DNA of 64,000 bases from DYEP01 sp040755615 (GCA_040755615.1 JBFMAL010000012.1:1-64000), one strand, 5' to 3'. Shown: positions 26,852 to 35,847, counted from the stretch's first letter. Notes: generated from the sequence alone by a model not told the origin. Numbers and translations: made by a program.

Positions 26852-28210
26852 GTGGGCGGTTACTTGCTGCAAGGTGTTTGGGTACGACTTGGCTCGAGCA
26901 TTCAAATGGCATGGCGCGGTGTTCTGTCCAAACGTCTGCGTTCTGCGCTGACCGTACTCAGCGTAGTCATCGGTGTAGCGTCGGTCGTTAGCCTCATGGC
27001 CATCGGAGAGGGCGCCCGGCAGGCGGTTATAGGACAAATAGAAAGCCTCGGCGAGAACGTCATTGTCATCGAGACGGTCAGCCCTGACGTACAGTTCAGG
27101 TCTGATCTGGCCGAAGAATTGGTGAAAAGAGTCAGTACGCTGGATTACGCCACTCCTGTAGTCACTACGGAGACGACCATCCGGTGGCGCAGAACTCGGG
27201 GCACCGTCGACTTGCTTGGGGTAAATGAGCAGTTCCCTGTTATTCGCGACCATGAGCTTATCTCGGGGCGGTTCTTCACCGAGCTGCACGTGATGCAACG
27301 GTCGCGCGTCGCCGTCCTCGGGTACAACTACGGTGTGGCCCTGCTCGGAGGTCGTGACCCGGTGGGGAATACGCTTACCCTCGACGGACGGACTTTCCGG
27401 ATCATCGGCGTGCTCGCCCCTAAGGGCGACGGAAAGGCCGGGGGGATCGATAACAAGATCGTCGTACCATATACTGTGGCCCAGCAGATCGCAAAGACGC
27501 GTTCCGTTACGGAGATCTGGGCCAAGGCGTCCTCCACCCAGGATTCCGATCTCGCGGTAGCACAGCTCAGCCGGATCTTCAAGAGGGAAATCGGGCTTGA
27601 CCCCACCGCTCCGAAACCCTCGGACGGCTCAGACAGCGACGGCGGGATGAACATCGACGACCCCGGTGGACACAGCAAGGGCTCCTATGTGGAACCGGTT
27701 CCGGTAAGCCCGGGCCCGAGCCCGGTGCCGGTTGATAGTCCGATATTTCCTGAACAAGACAAGAAGCAGCCAGTTACCATCACCAATCTGAATAACATGA
27801 TAAGGGAAGCGGATCGCGCAAATAGGGTGCTGAGCCTTTTGCTCGGCGGGATCGCAGCGGTCTCTCTCCTGGTCGGCGGTATCGGGATCATGAACATCAT
27901 GCTGGTATCCGTGAGCGAGCGTACTGCAGAAATAGGCGTCCGGAAGGCCATAGGTGCAAAAAGGTCAGACCTCCTGATACAGTTCCTGATGGAAGCGTTC
28001 CTGCTGAGCTTCGCCGGAGGTGTTGCAGGGCTGTTTGTGGGCCACGTGACCGTACGACTGATCACCGGCTACGAGCTGGACGCCGTTATCACCTTACCTG
28101 TTGCCTTTGTCGCGTTCCTGCTCGCGCTGGTGGTAGGTACAGTGTTCGGCGTGTACCCTGCATGGATCGCCTCAGGTCTTCAGCCGGTGGAGGCATTGCG
28201 GCGGCAGTAG
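26852..28210 (+). CDS. MacB-like ABC transporter permease
   Basis: 452 residues, GTG start after AGTAAGGAGGG. The N terminus SIQMAWRGVLSKRLRSALTVL and first helix, MacB_PCD periplasmic domain (SLGENVIVIETVSPDVQFRS ... DGRTFRIIGVLAPKG), a Pro/Gly/Ser-rich insert (about 265-310) and three C-terminal FtsX-fold helices (LLLGGIAAVSLLVGGIGIMNI; SERTAEIGVRKAIGAKRSD) are visible. It is the permease of the three-gene efflux unit 24366-28210. Confidence 0.93.
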   Translation: MGGYLLQGVWVRLGSSIQMAWRGVLSKRLRSALTVLSVVIGVASVVSLMAIGEGARQAVIGQIESLGENVIVIETVSPDVQFRSDLAEELVKRVSTLDYATPVVTTETTIRWRRTRGTVDLLGVNEQFPVIRDHELISGRFFTELHVMQRSRVAVLGYNYGVALLGGRDPVGNTLTLDGRTFRIIGVLAPKGDGKAGGIDNKIVVPYTVAQQIAKTRSVTEIWAKASSTQDSDLAVAQLSRIFKREIGLDPTAPKPSDGSDSDGGMNIDDPGGHSKGSYVEPVPVSPGPSPVPVDSPIFPEQDKKQPVTITNLNNMIREADRANRVLSLLLGGIAAVSLLVGGIGIMNIMLVSVSERTAEIGVRKAIGAKRSDLLIQFLMEAFLLSFAGGVAGLFVGHVTVRLITGYELDAVITLPVAFVAFLLALVVGTVFGVYPAWIASGLQPVEALRRQ

Positions 28211-28231
28211 GTCAAAAACGGCAGCAGGCAT

Positions 28232-29125
28232 ATGCCTCCCGGTGCCTCCTCTTTATTGTGCTCGGGGGTGAACAAACTGGATCTACCGGTAAAAGCATGG
28301 TATGACGCAATATTCGTGCGCCATTCAAGACGCACGTACCTCAGTGCCCCATTAACCGACAATGAAGTGCTGCAGCTTAAGAGGGTCTGTGACAGGTTCA
28401 GGCCGTTCCCCGAGGCGCGGGCAGAGCTGGTACTGGAGCCGCCCGATAAGGTATTCAAGGGCCTGATCGGCGCCTACGGCAAGGTGAAGGGCGCCCCGAG
28501 TTACATTGCGTTTATCGGAGACCTGAGTTCTCAGCGCGTTCATGAGGCAGTGGGATATACAGGTGAAGGCATCATCCTCGAGGCCACATCCATGGGCCTT
28601 GCCACGTGCTGGGTGGGGGGCTTCTTCAGGCCTGAGCAGGTAGCAGCTCATCTCACCCTTGGAAGGGGCGAGAAGGTACTGGCGGTTACACCCGTAGGGC
28701 ACGCGCCCGACGATCCCTCACCAGAAGAGAAGGTCATCAAGCGTCTTGTCTCCTCTCACAGGAGAAAGCCGCTGGATCACATCGCGCGCGGCTTTTCCAA
28801 AACCTCTCCGGAATGGATGAGAAGAGCTCTTGAAGCAGCAAGGCTCGCGCCCTCTGCACTGAACAGGCAGCCGTGGAGGTTCAGCGTAGAGAGCGAGTCT
28901 ATCACCGTTTCGGTAACCGCTCCAGACGGCATCTCAGGCATTTCCAGTCGCCTGGACTGCGGTATCGCTATGCTGCACCTCGAACTGGGCGCACTGCTGT
29001 CCGGGGTGCGCGGTGTATGGGATTTCCTAGCGCCACCAACTGTAGCCAGGTATACCAAGGCTCACGATTTATGCAATACCGACACCTCGTCAATGTTGCT
29101 GTCAGGAATGGTGGTTCCTCACTGA
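28232..29125 (+). CDS. Nitroreductase-family protein
   Basis: 297 residues as drawn; GTG 28268 (VNKLDLPVKAWYDAI) may be the true start. Two halves of the flavin nitroreductase fold are recognisable: FVRHSRRTYLSAPLTD near the N terminus and ARLAPSALNRQPWRF near 210, with ILEATSMGLATCWVGGFF between them. This is the arrangement of the TM1586-type putative nitroreductase family, which binds FMN as an intramolecular pseudo-dimer. The substrate is unknown. It lies 21 bases after the ABC permease and could be co-transcribed. Confidence 0.85.
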   Translation: MPPGASSLLCSGVNKLDLPVKAWYDAIFVRHSRRTYLSAPLTDNEVLQLKRVCDRFRPFPEARAELVLEPPDKVFKGLIGAYGKVKGAPSYIAFIGDLSSQRVHEAVGYTGEGIILEATSMGLATCWVGGFFRPEQVAAHLTLGRGEKVLAVTPVGHAPDDPSPEEKVIKRLVSSHRRKPLDHIARGFSKTSPEWMRRALEAARLAPSALNRQPWRFSVESESITVSVTAPDGISGISSRLDCGIAMLHLELGALLSGVRGVWDFLAPPTVARYTKAHDLCNTDTSSMLLSGMVVPH

Positions 29126-29410
29126 CTGATCTTCCAGATACCGTTCATGCGATGGTCAAAAAAGGGACGACCATTTCCAGGAGAAGCGACGACCAAAAAA
29201 CGAGCAGTGCTTGCCAAGATTATGTGCACACGAATTGTTTCGCTGTGGGGTACCTGAAAGGAGGCTGAGGAGTGCAAATGGGCCCCTGGTTGGTCAGACG
29301 AGCACCCGGTTTGGCAGGCTTTCAGAGTCTCGCACGTCGCTCCCTGAGTGTGTTCCCAAAGAGGCAATGCCGTACCAGGCAGAGAAAGTAGATGTGGGGC
29401 GTACCCTGGC

Positions 29411-30060
29411 CTAACGCCACTGATGCTCCAGCACGCTGATGGTCCCGACCCTTCCACAGGTAATCCTGCCCACAACAGACCCAGAAGTGACGCCTCTTTC
29501 TGCTGAGTGTGTAAAGAAGACTGGATACCCTGGTCTTCGGAACCGAGATCAAGAGCCCTCCCGAGGTCTGAGGGGCACAGAGGATCGGAGCGAAGATTTG
29601 CGTCTCTCCTCCATAATCTATAATACCCTCAAGATGACGGATGTTAGCCATGGCACCCCCGGGCGCGAAGTCCCCCATCTCAAGGACCCCACGAAGCAGC
29701 GGGACGTTCTCCCAATACAGTTCAGCGGATACCTCGCTTGCGGTAATTATTTCCCAGAGGTGACCAAGAAGTACAAACCCGGTCACATCAGTACATCAAT
29801 TGACTCCCACTTCTACCATTACCTCTGCGGCCAAAATCGTACGGATCGTCGACGACGGGAGTAAAGAAGTCGACTGTTTGAACATGGGCCAGGTCGTCGC
29901 TGATCCTGTAAACGCCAGCATCATCCAGAGTATCTGTGCCCACTAAGACCTGCTCAGGATGTTCCAGAGAGCGTTGGGTGCGCAGGACCTGCGCAAGGTC
30001 TCCCGGACCGAGTTTGGCCGCTCACCCTGCTTTCTTGCACATTTTGGCGAGCCTGATCAT
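29411..30060 (-). pseudogene. selD: Decayed selenide water dikinase with active-site UGA
   Basis: From ATG 30060 (after AAGGAGG) the minus strand reads MIRLAKMCKKAG, then TGA at 30024-30022, then AAKLGPGDLAQVL and DDAGVYRISDDLAHVQTVDF ... DDPYDF. The UGA sits exactly where SelD has its catalytic Cys or Sec, so it is read as selenocysteine. Around 29833 roughly 100 residues are missing and the frame changes to AAEVMVEVGVN, a second TGA (29798-29796), CTDVTGFVLLGHL and PQTSGGLLISVP. A further shift near 29480 leads to VVGRITCGRVGTISVLEHQW and the stop at 29411. The gene cannot make active SelD. It closes the selenium operon, 39 bases after the TusA-like gene. Confidence 0.85.
29979..30024 (-). 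promoter_or_regulatory. Bacterial SECIS-like hairpin after the selD UGA
   Basis: Starting 26 bases after UGA (30024-30022), TGCGCA, loop GGTCC and TGCGCA form a compact hairpin (29995-29979 on the minus strand). The apical sequence GCAGGUCCUGC is nearly the same as the E. coli fdhF SECIS tip GCAGGUCUGC, and the spacing falls within the known bacterial range. This supports the UGA having been a selenocysteine codon. Confidence 0.6.
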
Positions 30061-30099
30061 CAGCCGCCGCGCCTCCTTCATGCAGATAACTCTAAAGAC

Positions 30100-30318
30100 T
30101 TATTGTTCATTCCCAATATCCAGTATGAACGCATTGCCTTCAGTCCTTACTTTTACTGTAAACCCGCGCATGCGGGCAAGCCTTTCCACGTTATCACGGG
30201 CTACTCCCGTATCAACCCACACCTGCACCCCTTCATCCGGAAACTGATCCATGGCCCTCTTGGCTAGTATCACTGGTTGCGGGCACGAAAGACCCCGTGC
30301 ATCGACCTTCTTGAACAA
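30100..30318 (-). CDS. TusA-like sulfur/selenium carrier (YedF N-terminal type)
   Basis: 72 residues with a TTG start that abuts the yedE stop. VDARGLSCPQPVILAKRAMD carries the conserved Cys-Pro-x-Pro (Cys 12), the persulfide- or selenide-binding site of TusA-fold proteins. It lacks the second DsrE-like half of full-length YedF (about 200 aa). Given YedE, a cysteine desulfurase, DUF3343 and selD remnants around it, it is inferred to relay selenium or sulfur in the cytoplasm. Confidence 0.88.
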   Translation of the reverse strand: MFKKVDARGLSCPQPVILAKRAMDQFPDEGVQVWVDTGVARDNVERLARMRGFTVKVRTEGNAFILDIGNEQ

Positions 30319-31410
30319 CTAGTTCACCCCCAGATCAGTTCTTCTCATGTAGTATCCAAGAACCAAGCAGAACGCCAACCCGACCAGCACTCCAATCTGA
30401 CTGAATGCCCCCGGACCTGCGGGCGAGCCAGCCATCGACATATTGTGAGAAAAGCCTGCGCCTGCCAGCATCCCAAGTACGAAGATACCCGCATCGGCAT
30501 CCCCTTCGCCTGACATGATCAGCTGTCGACCCGGGCAGCCCCCTGCGAGGGTAAAGGCAAGTCCCGCCAGGGCCATACCTGCGAAGTTCCACAACTGAGA
30601 CGAATGAGCTATAGGTTGACCTACAAATCCCCATCGAAACTGACCCAGAACCAGGTTCAAAAAGAGAGCGGTTGAAAAGAAAGCGATGATTCCGGAAAAC
30701 AGATGAAAGTCCCTGATCAGAATAAGGTCTCTTAAAGCTCCAACTGTGCAGAACCGGGTTCTCTGTGCCAGCACTCCTACTATGAGTCCACCAACTAATG
30801 ATGCCAGGAGGGGCGCGTGCTGTGATCCCGGGCCTTTGAGGCTGGCAAACACTGGACCGGTTCGAGCACCGTCAGCAGTCCCCATCTGAGGTGCGAAAAC
30901 AGCCAAGAGCAGAAGGACGACCATGAGCGCAGGCATGACCAAACCGCTCCCTGGCTCGTTCCTGTGGCTGCGACCAAGGGTGTAACCGGCTTTGAGGAAC
31001 CCCACGCCAACCCAGATCCCTGAAATTAGGCCTGCCAGCCCGAGTACAGCATTGGCGTCTCCACCCGCCAGGCGGAGGATGGCACGCCACGGGCATCCCA
31101 GAAAGACTAAGGCCCCTACCATCGCGAAGAACCCGAGGAAGAAGCGAATTAGTGGCGCAGAGCCTCCCCGAGCATGAAACTCTCCATTAGCTGCGGCGCT
31201 GATGGTTGACCCCAGGACCAAACCAATGATCTCAGGTCTGATATACTGTACAGTGGATGCCCTGTGAAGACCGAGCGCCCCGGAAATGTCTCTTATCATG
31301 CAGGCAACACAGATCCCCATGTTAGGCGGATTTCCGAGTCGCTGCAGAGCGATGGCGATGGCCCCAATGACCATGCCGGATAGCACAAGTGGATTTCTTG
31401 AATACTTCAA
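30319..31410 (-). CDS. yedE: YedE-family selenium/sulfur membrane transporter
   Basis: 363 residues; TTG 31410 is chosen because AAGGAGG lies 7 bases before it. About ten membrane helices and two YeeE/YedE repeats. Conserved Cys residues occur in NMGICVACMIRDISG, FLGCPWRAIL, RTRFCTVGALRDL and LAGGCPGRQLI. YeeE/YedE proteins import thiosulfate or related ions, and the YedE subgroup is genetically linked to selenium metabolism. Fourth gene of the operon. Confidence 0.9.
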   Translation of the reverse strand: MKYSRNPLVLSGMVIGAIAIALQRLGNPPNMGICVACMIRDISGALGLHRASTVQYIRPEIIGLVLGSTISAAANGEFHARGGSAPLIRFFLGFFAMVGALVFLGCPWRAILRLAGGDANAVLGLAGLISGIWVGVGFLKAGYTLGRSHRNEPGSGLVMPALMVVLLLLAVFAPQMGTADGARTGPVFASLKGPGSQHAPLLASLVGGLIVGVLAQRTRFCTVGALRDLILIRDFHLFSGIIAFFSTALFLNLVLGQFRWGFVGQPIAHSSQLWNFAGMALAGLAFTLAGGCPGRQLIMSGEGDADAGIFVLGMLAGAGFSHNMSMAGSPAGPGAFSQIGVLVGLAFCLVLGYYMRRTDLGVN

Positions 31411-31459
31411 TGCTGCACCTCCTTGCATAGTACCCATTTCCAAATCATAAGACCAAGCA

Positions 31460-32608
31460 CTATGGGCAGCGGGATACTTCAGCAACTGCGTCCCTGGCCC
31501 TCTTCAAGTCGTCCATGGTTGTGAATATGCCAAGGCTCATGCGCACAGTGCCTTGCGGGAAAGTACCTATGGTCCTGTGAGCACCCGGGGCACAGTGCAG
31601 CCCGGGTCGGACCATTATACCGTACTCTGTATCTAGGCGGTAAGCAACGTCAGATGGGTCAACCCCGTCAATGTTGAACGAAACAACCCCAATAGCATTG
31701 TCTGCCCGAGAAGGTCCAAACACAGAAACCCCTGGTATTTGTGAAAGATAACTGCAGAGGACCTGCCGAAGTTCGCGGTCCCTGGTTCTCACTGTGTCGA
31801 CTCCGATCTCCAATAGATACCTGACCCCCGCAGCCAGGCCCGCAAAACCCGGGGTGTTGTGCGTCCCGGCTTCCAACCGTTCAGGCATGCTATCGGGCTG
31901 CAGCAGCAAGTCCGAATGACTCCCAGTGCCGCCCTCCCTCCAAGGATCGAGATGGATTCCCGGCCTAACGTAGAGCCCGCCGGTCCCCTGAGGGCCGAGC
32001 AGCCCCTTGTGTCCACTGAATGCCAAGAGGTCCACTTTCAGACTGCTGAGGTCAAGAGGGAGTACCCCTACCGTCTGTGCTGCATCGACCAGAAAATATA
32101 CGCCCTTTTCTCTCAATGCGGCTCCAATGTCTTCGATGGGATTCACTGTCCCTACTACGTTAGACGCGTGCGTCAATACCACGAGCTTGGTGTTGTGCCT
32201 TAAGGCTGATAGTATGCGGTCGGGTGTTACAAGTCCCGCTGAGTCCGCTCCAGCCACAGTCAGGTGCAACTTGCCAGCCAGCGCAAGTGAGCACAGCGGT
32301 CTCATCACCGAGTTGTGTTCCATGGCTGAGGTGACCACGTGCTCACCGGGTTTGAGGATCCCTTTGAGGGCCATGTTGATGGCATCTGTCGCGTTGAACG
32401 TTAACGCGATCCTAGATGCATCTTCGACATGAAGGAGACGGGCCAGTGCGGTCCGGGCGCTTTCAAGGATCCGTCCAGCTTCCAGGGAGAGTCGGTGGCC
32501 AGATCTGCCGGGGTTAGCTCCCGCTATTCTCATGCAGTCTTCTACTGCCTTGTATACGACTTCGGGTTTGGGCCAAGAGGTCGCAGCGTTATCAAGGTAG
32601 GTAATCAA
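31460..32608 (-). CDS. Cysteine desulfurase / selenocysteine lyase-like
   Basis: 382 residues. TTG 32608 follows CCGGGAGG with 8-base spacing and yields ITYLDNAATSWPKP, the standard start of class V aminotransferases. The PLP lysine is in LLAFSGHKGLLGPQGTGG, and the catalytic Cys is in RPGLHCAPGAHRTIGT, as in the SufS/CsdB group. It would release S or Se from cysteine or selenocysteine to feed the TusA-like carrier and SelD. Its start overlaps the end of the DUF3343 gene by 17 bases. Confidence 0.92.
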   Translation of the reverse strand: MITYLDNAATSWPKPEVVYKAVEDCMRIAGANPGRSGHRLSLEAGRILESARTALARLLHVEDASRIALTFNATDAINMALKGILKPGEHVVTSAMEHNSVMRPLCSLALAGKLHLTVAGADSAGLVTPDRILSALRHNTKLVVLTHASNVVGTVNPIEDIGAALREKGVYFLVDAAQTVGVLPLDLSSLKVDLLAFSGHKGLLGPQGTGGLYVRPGIHLDPWREGGTGSHSDLLLQPDSMPERLEAGTHNTPGFAGLAAGVRYLLEIGVDTVRTRDRELRQVLCSYLSQIPGVSVFGPSRADNAIGVVSFNIDGVDPSDVAYRLDTEYGIMVRPGLHCAPGAHRTIGTFPQGTVRMSLGIFTTMDDLKRARDAVAEVSRCP

Positions 32609-32879
32609 TGTTGTTGCCTCCCGGTCTACGACAGCTCTCACGCACCGGTTTCCCGTCGTGGTTGAACGGCCCATCTGCATCTATCCCAAGCAATCTGACA
32701 GCCTCCTGCACTTCTGCCGCCAACGCCAGGGGCAGCTCCAGGCAAATACCGCAACTTGAACTTAACGTTCTCGGAACGGGCCTGAGTTTGACTGCAAATC
32801 CCCGTTCACGCAGCAGGCACTCTCCCGTTAACGCCCAGTACGTGGAAGGAAAGGTAAAGTAGCACATATCCACCTTCAA
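32592..32879 (-). CDS. DUF3343 putative Se/S carrier-like protein
   Basis: 95 residues, TTG start overlapping the LysR stop (TTGA). YFTFPSTYWALTGECLLRERG and PVPRTLSSSCGICLEL match DUF3343, small proteins found in selenium-metabolism operons and described as putative Se/S carriers. A Cys-x-x-Cys (SCGIC) is present where one Cys is usual. The C-terminal 30 residues (after EVQEAVRLL) extend beyond the core. Confidence 0.85.
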   Translation of the reverse strand: MKVDMCYFTFPSTYWALTGECLLRERGFAVKLRPVPRTLSSSCGICLELPLALAAEVQEAVRLLGIDADGPFNHDGKPVRESCRRPGGNNIDYLP

Positions 32880-33784
32880 GGAAGACCACTTCCAGTCAGT
32901 CTAGTCTCCATAGCCTTTCTTAAGAACGTAACAAAGACTTCGAGCGCTACCATGTATTCTCTAGCCTTCAAGTAGGAGATGTAGAGTTGGCGGCATATTC
33001 TAGTCCCCTTGAGCCTGAGAACCTTTACACTCGTGCCTCTACCGGACTCCGCCGTAGCCCATTTTGATACAAACGCCAATCCTGCACCTGCTTCTACCGC
33101 CGATAGAACCGCTTCCGTACTCCCGAGCTCCATGACCTTGTTTAATTGCAGAACGCGGCTCCCGAGTACCTGTTCGACAACTTCTCGCGTGGCCGACCCT
33201 TTTTCTCTCCAGACGAACCCATCGCTTACCAGGTCATCCAAAGAGACTTCTGTGCGCCCGGCTAGTCTGTGACTTGGCGGTACAATCAGCACTATCTCGT
33301 CTTCCGCAAAGGCCTGACTGACCACTCCTGGCTCACAGATGCTTGCGCCCACAACCGCTACGTCCAGGGCCCCAGACAGGAGTTTATCACTGATCACCTT
33401 GGTGTCTCCGATCTCCACGGATATCATAACGTCTGGATAGGATGAGACAAACTTGCCAAGAAACACCGGTAGAATATACTGACCTGGAATTGTGCTAGCA
33501 CCCACTAAAAGCGTACCCCTCACCTTATCGGAGAACAAACGCAGCGCTTTCTTCATCCGTTCCCGTGCCTCAAGCACTTCCACTGCATGACGGTATAGTA
33601 TTCTCCCGGCATCCGTAAGTTCCACGTTCCTTCCGTTCCTTGCGAATAGCGCAACCTGGTATTCAGCCTCAAGCGAAGAGATTTGCTTGCTAACCGCAGG
33701 CTGCGTAAGGTTAACTGCTTTTGCTGCCTTGGAGAAGTTCTTCATGTCTGCTACAGCAATAAATGTCTGAAACCGGTCCAGCAT
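32876..33784 (-). CDS. LysR-family regulator of selenium operon
   Basis: 302 residues, ATG after GGGAGGGCATGAG. N-terminal winged HTH (FIAVADMKNFSKAAKAVNLTQPAVSKQISSLE in two halves around residues 8-40) and a C-terminal periplasmic-binding-like effector domain (GTLLVGASTIPGQYILP). It is the first gene of the operon leading to DUF3343, the desulfurase, YedE and the TusA-like gene, which is unusual for LysR genes that usually diverge from targets. A CTATAAC/GTTATAG palindrome lies 58 bases upstream. Confidence 0.92.
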   Translation of the reverse strand: MLDRFQTFIAVADMKNFSKAAKAVNLTQPAVSKQISSLEAEYQVALFARNGRNVELTDAGRILYRHAVEVLEARERMKKALRLFSDKVRGTLLVGASTIPGQYILPVFLGKFVSSYPDVMISVEIGDTKVISDKLLSGALDVAVVGASICEPGVVSQAFAEDEIVLIVPPSHRLAGRTEVSLDDLVSDGFVWREKGSATREVVEQVLGSRVLQLNKVMELGSTEAVLSAVEAGAGLAFVSKWATAESGRGTSVKVLRLKGTRICRQLYISYLKAREYMVALEVFVTFLRKAMETRLTGSGLP

Positions 33785-33841
33785 CTCATGCCCTCCCAGC
33801 GGGCTGATTCAACAGCCATATCTAAATTCCTTCTATACTTT

Positions 33842-33860
33842 CTATAACATCCAGTTATAG
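33842..33860. promoter_or_regulatory. Inverted repeat, possible LysR operator
   Basis: CTATAAC-ATCCA-GTTATAG is a perfect 7-bp inverted repeat with 5-base spacer, 58 bases upstream of the lysR start. It contains the ATAAC-N5-GTTAT (T-N11-A) pattern typical of LysR-type binding boxes. Confidence 0.5.
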
Positions 33861-34071
33861 CAAGTCTCAGGGGTCCCTCTCAAAGTGACATGGCAACACC
33901 TCTCAGGTGCTGCCTGATTGAGTGCTTTTCGCAGGGTGCTGACCGGGCGGCAATCGCGGCCTACGGTGAGCTCAAGAGCGTCCTGACCGGGTACAAAGAT
34001 CACCTGAATCTGGCCGTAGCCCGATGGCCGGACGCTACTTGAGGCTGAGGCAGCCACCTTCCTCGAGTTAA

Positions 34072-34752
34072 TTAAGGTAAGGAGCCACCTCCTTTCTCCA
34101 GCACGTCCACATCCAAGAACCAATAGCCGTCGTGGAAGTATTGACCTTTCACCTCTATTGAAAGAGGATAAGAGAATATGGGACCATCCAGGACCACCGT
34201 GTGGAATTCCCCCTGCTCGCCCATGATGTCCACCCTCTGGTACCCGAGTGCTGCGCACGTCTCCCTGTTTAGTTCTCTCCCGAGGAAGCTCTTTGGCAGT
34301 GTTCCATCTTTGACAGCAACAATCAGGGCCTTAAAGCCCAATCCGTTCAGCTCATGAAGTAACGCATGCCGGGGCTTCTTCCATAGCGGCAGACACGGTT
34401 GAATGCCCACAGACAGGCACGTGGTCTCGATCCAATCCCGGTGTGCTTCAAGGTCTATGTCACCGAATACGCCGGCTTCTATCCCGTTCTCTTTCAGTGC
34501 TTCGAGTATGGAAATAAACGCGCGGGTGTAATCGTTCCACGATGTGGGCCTCGTGATCACCGGAACACCCAGGGCTTCCGCCTGGGCCTTTATGAGCCTC
34601 ACCGGAAGGCCGTGCGACCTGGTTCTCGTGCCGTCTTCTGTCAGGGTAGTTACCAGCGCAGACAGCACGCCGCCTTCCCTGACAGCGTGATAGAGCGCAA
34701 GAGAGGAATCCTTCCCCCCGCTCCATGAGCAGAAGAAACGAACGCATTTCAT
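34072..34752 (-). CDS. DUF71/COG2102 ATP-pyrophosphatase of B12 salvage type
   Basis: 226 residues; the ATG overlaps the cobT stop by 4 bases. The PP-loop FCSWSGGKDSSLALYHA (about 7-23) is visible, with the DUF71 motifs EAGVFGDIDLEAHRDWIE and MGEQGEFHTVVLDGP near the C terminus. The family includes diphthamide synthetase in archaea and eukaryotes. Comparative genomics has tied a bacterial subgroup to B12 salvage. Being the last gene of this B12 operon, it is expected to amidate or adenylate a corrinoid intermediate, but the exact reaction is unknown. Confidence 0.88.
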   Translation of the reverse strand: MKCVRFFCSWSGGKDSSLALYHAVREGGVLSALVTTLTEDGTRTRSHGLPVRLIKAQAEALGVPVITRPTSWNDYTRAFISILEALKENGIEAGVFGDIDLEAHRDWIETTCLSVGIQPCLPLWKKPRHALLHELNGLGFKALIVAVKDGTLPKSFLGRELNRETCAALGYQRVDIMGEQGEFHTVVLDGPIFSYPLSIEVKGQYFHDGYWFLDVDVLEKGGGSLP

Positions 34753-35831
34753 GGATCTGCCGATCCCTCCTCTTCGCTCAAGGCGCCTGCCACGCCCGCA
34801 GATTTAAACGATGCCATTTCAGATATGATCCTGCATGCCGCCTCGACAAGGTGCATGGTCAGCACTGCGCCAGTTCCCTCTCCGAGCCGCATTCGCATCC
34901 GGAGCATGGGTTCAAGATCCAGCATCTCAAGCATATACCTGTGGCCCGGTTCTTCGGAAAGGTGTGACGCGATCATGAACTGGCGCGACCTGGGCTCGAT
35001 CTTTGCTGCGACAAGAGCGGCTGCCCCCGATATGAACCCGTCGATGATGACCGGTACCCTGTTCGCCGCGCATCCGAGAATAACTCCTGCCAGTCCCGCA
35101 ATTTCAAGCCCGCCCACCTTGTGCAGAACATCGACTGCATCCCTCGGATCGGGGCGGTTTACGGAAAGCGCTCTGCTCACCGCGCTCACTTTCCGTGACA
35201 ACCGTTCATCGCTTATACCCGTGCCCCGCCCGATCAGTCTCTTCACCGGAAGGCCGCTGAACGCCGCAAGTATGGCGCTGCTTGGGGTGGTATTTCCTAT
35301 CCCCATATCACCCGTAGCCACAAGGTCCGCGCCACTTTTGATCTCCCTCTCCGCCACCCAGATACCACGTTCCACGGCCTCGATGGCCTCCTGCCTGCTC
35401 ATCGCCGGGCCTGTCGCAAGGTTGTCCGTCCCGGGCCTAACTCTGACTGGGAGCACGCCGGCACACTCAAGGTTTGACTTGACTCCCATATCAACTACCA
35501 ACACCCGGGCACCCGCGTGCCTGGCCAGGACGTTGACGGCAGCGCCCCCGTTTACGAAGTTCATTACCATCTGCGCTGTTACCTCGCTGGGAAAGGCGCT
35601 GACCCCTTCCGCCGTAACGCCGTGGTCACCAGCCATAATAACCACAAGTTTTTGGTGAATTTCAGGCAGCACCCGTCCCGTGATGCCTGAAAGCCGTATG
35701 GCGAGTTCTTCAAGAACTCCAAGGCTCCCCCGGGGTTTAGTCAGACTGTCAAGGCGAGCCTTTGCTCGCTCCATCGCGTCCACGTGAAGGTCGCCTATCC
35801 TCTCCCTGGTACGTTCAATGCTCAGTCTCAT
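34749..35831 (-). CDS. cobT: Nicotinate-nucleotide:dimethylbenzimidazole phosphoribosyltransferase
   Basis: 360 residues. CobT makes alpha-ribazole phosphate, the lower ligand precursor. Conserved blocks are LTKPRGSLGVLEELA near residue 30, VVIMAGDHGV, FVNGGAAVNV, GDMGIGNTTPSSAI, GTGISD and the catalytic Glu region RLGEGTGAVL. Normal length. The RBS GGAGGGAAACGGA is clear. Confidence 0.96.
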   Translation of the reverse strand: MRLSIERTRERIGDLHVDAMERAKARLDSLTKPRGSLGVLEELAIRLSGITGRVLPEIHQKLVVIMAGDHGVTAEGVSAFPSEVTAQMVMNFVNGGAAVNVLARHAGARVLVVDMGVKSNLECAGVLPVRVRPGTDNLATGPAMSRQEAIEAVERGIWVAEREIKSGADLVATGDMGIGNTTPSSAILAAFSGLPVKRLIGRGTGISDERLSRKVSAVSRALSVNRPDPRDAVDVLHKVGGLEIAGLAGVILGCAANRVPVIIDGFISGAAALVAAKIEPRSRQFMIASHLSEEPGHRYMLEMLDLEPMLRMRMRLGEGTGAVLTMHLVEAACRIISEMASFKSAGVAGALSEEEGSADP

Positions 35832-35847
35832 TCCGTTTCCTCCCTGC

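Noticed and set aside
30022..30024. Treating the first TGA in selD as an ordinary nonsense mutation
   Set aside because: It aligns with the catalytic Cys/Sec position, coding resumes in frame with conserved SelD sequence, and a SECIS-like hairpin follows.
33885..34046. Plus-strand short frame beginning MATPLRCCLIEC
   Set aside because: No ribosome site and no recognisable family; could be a gene fragment but cannot be supported.
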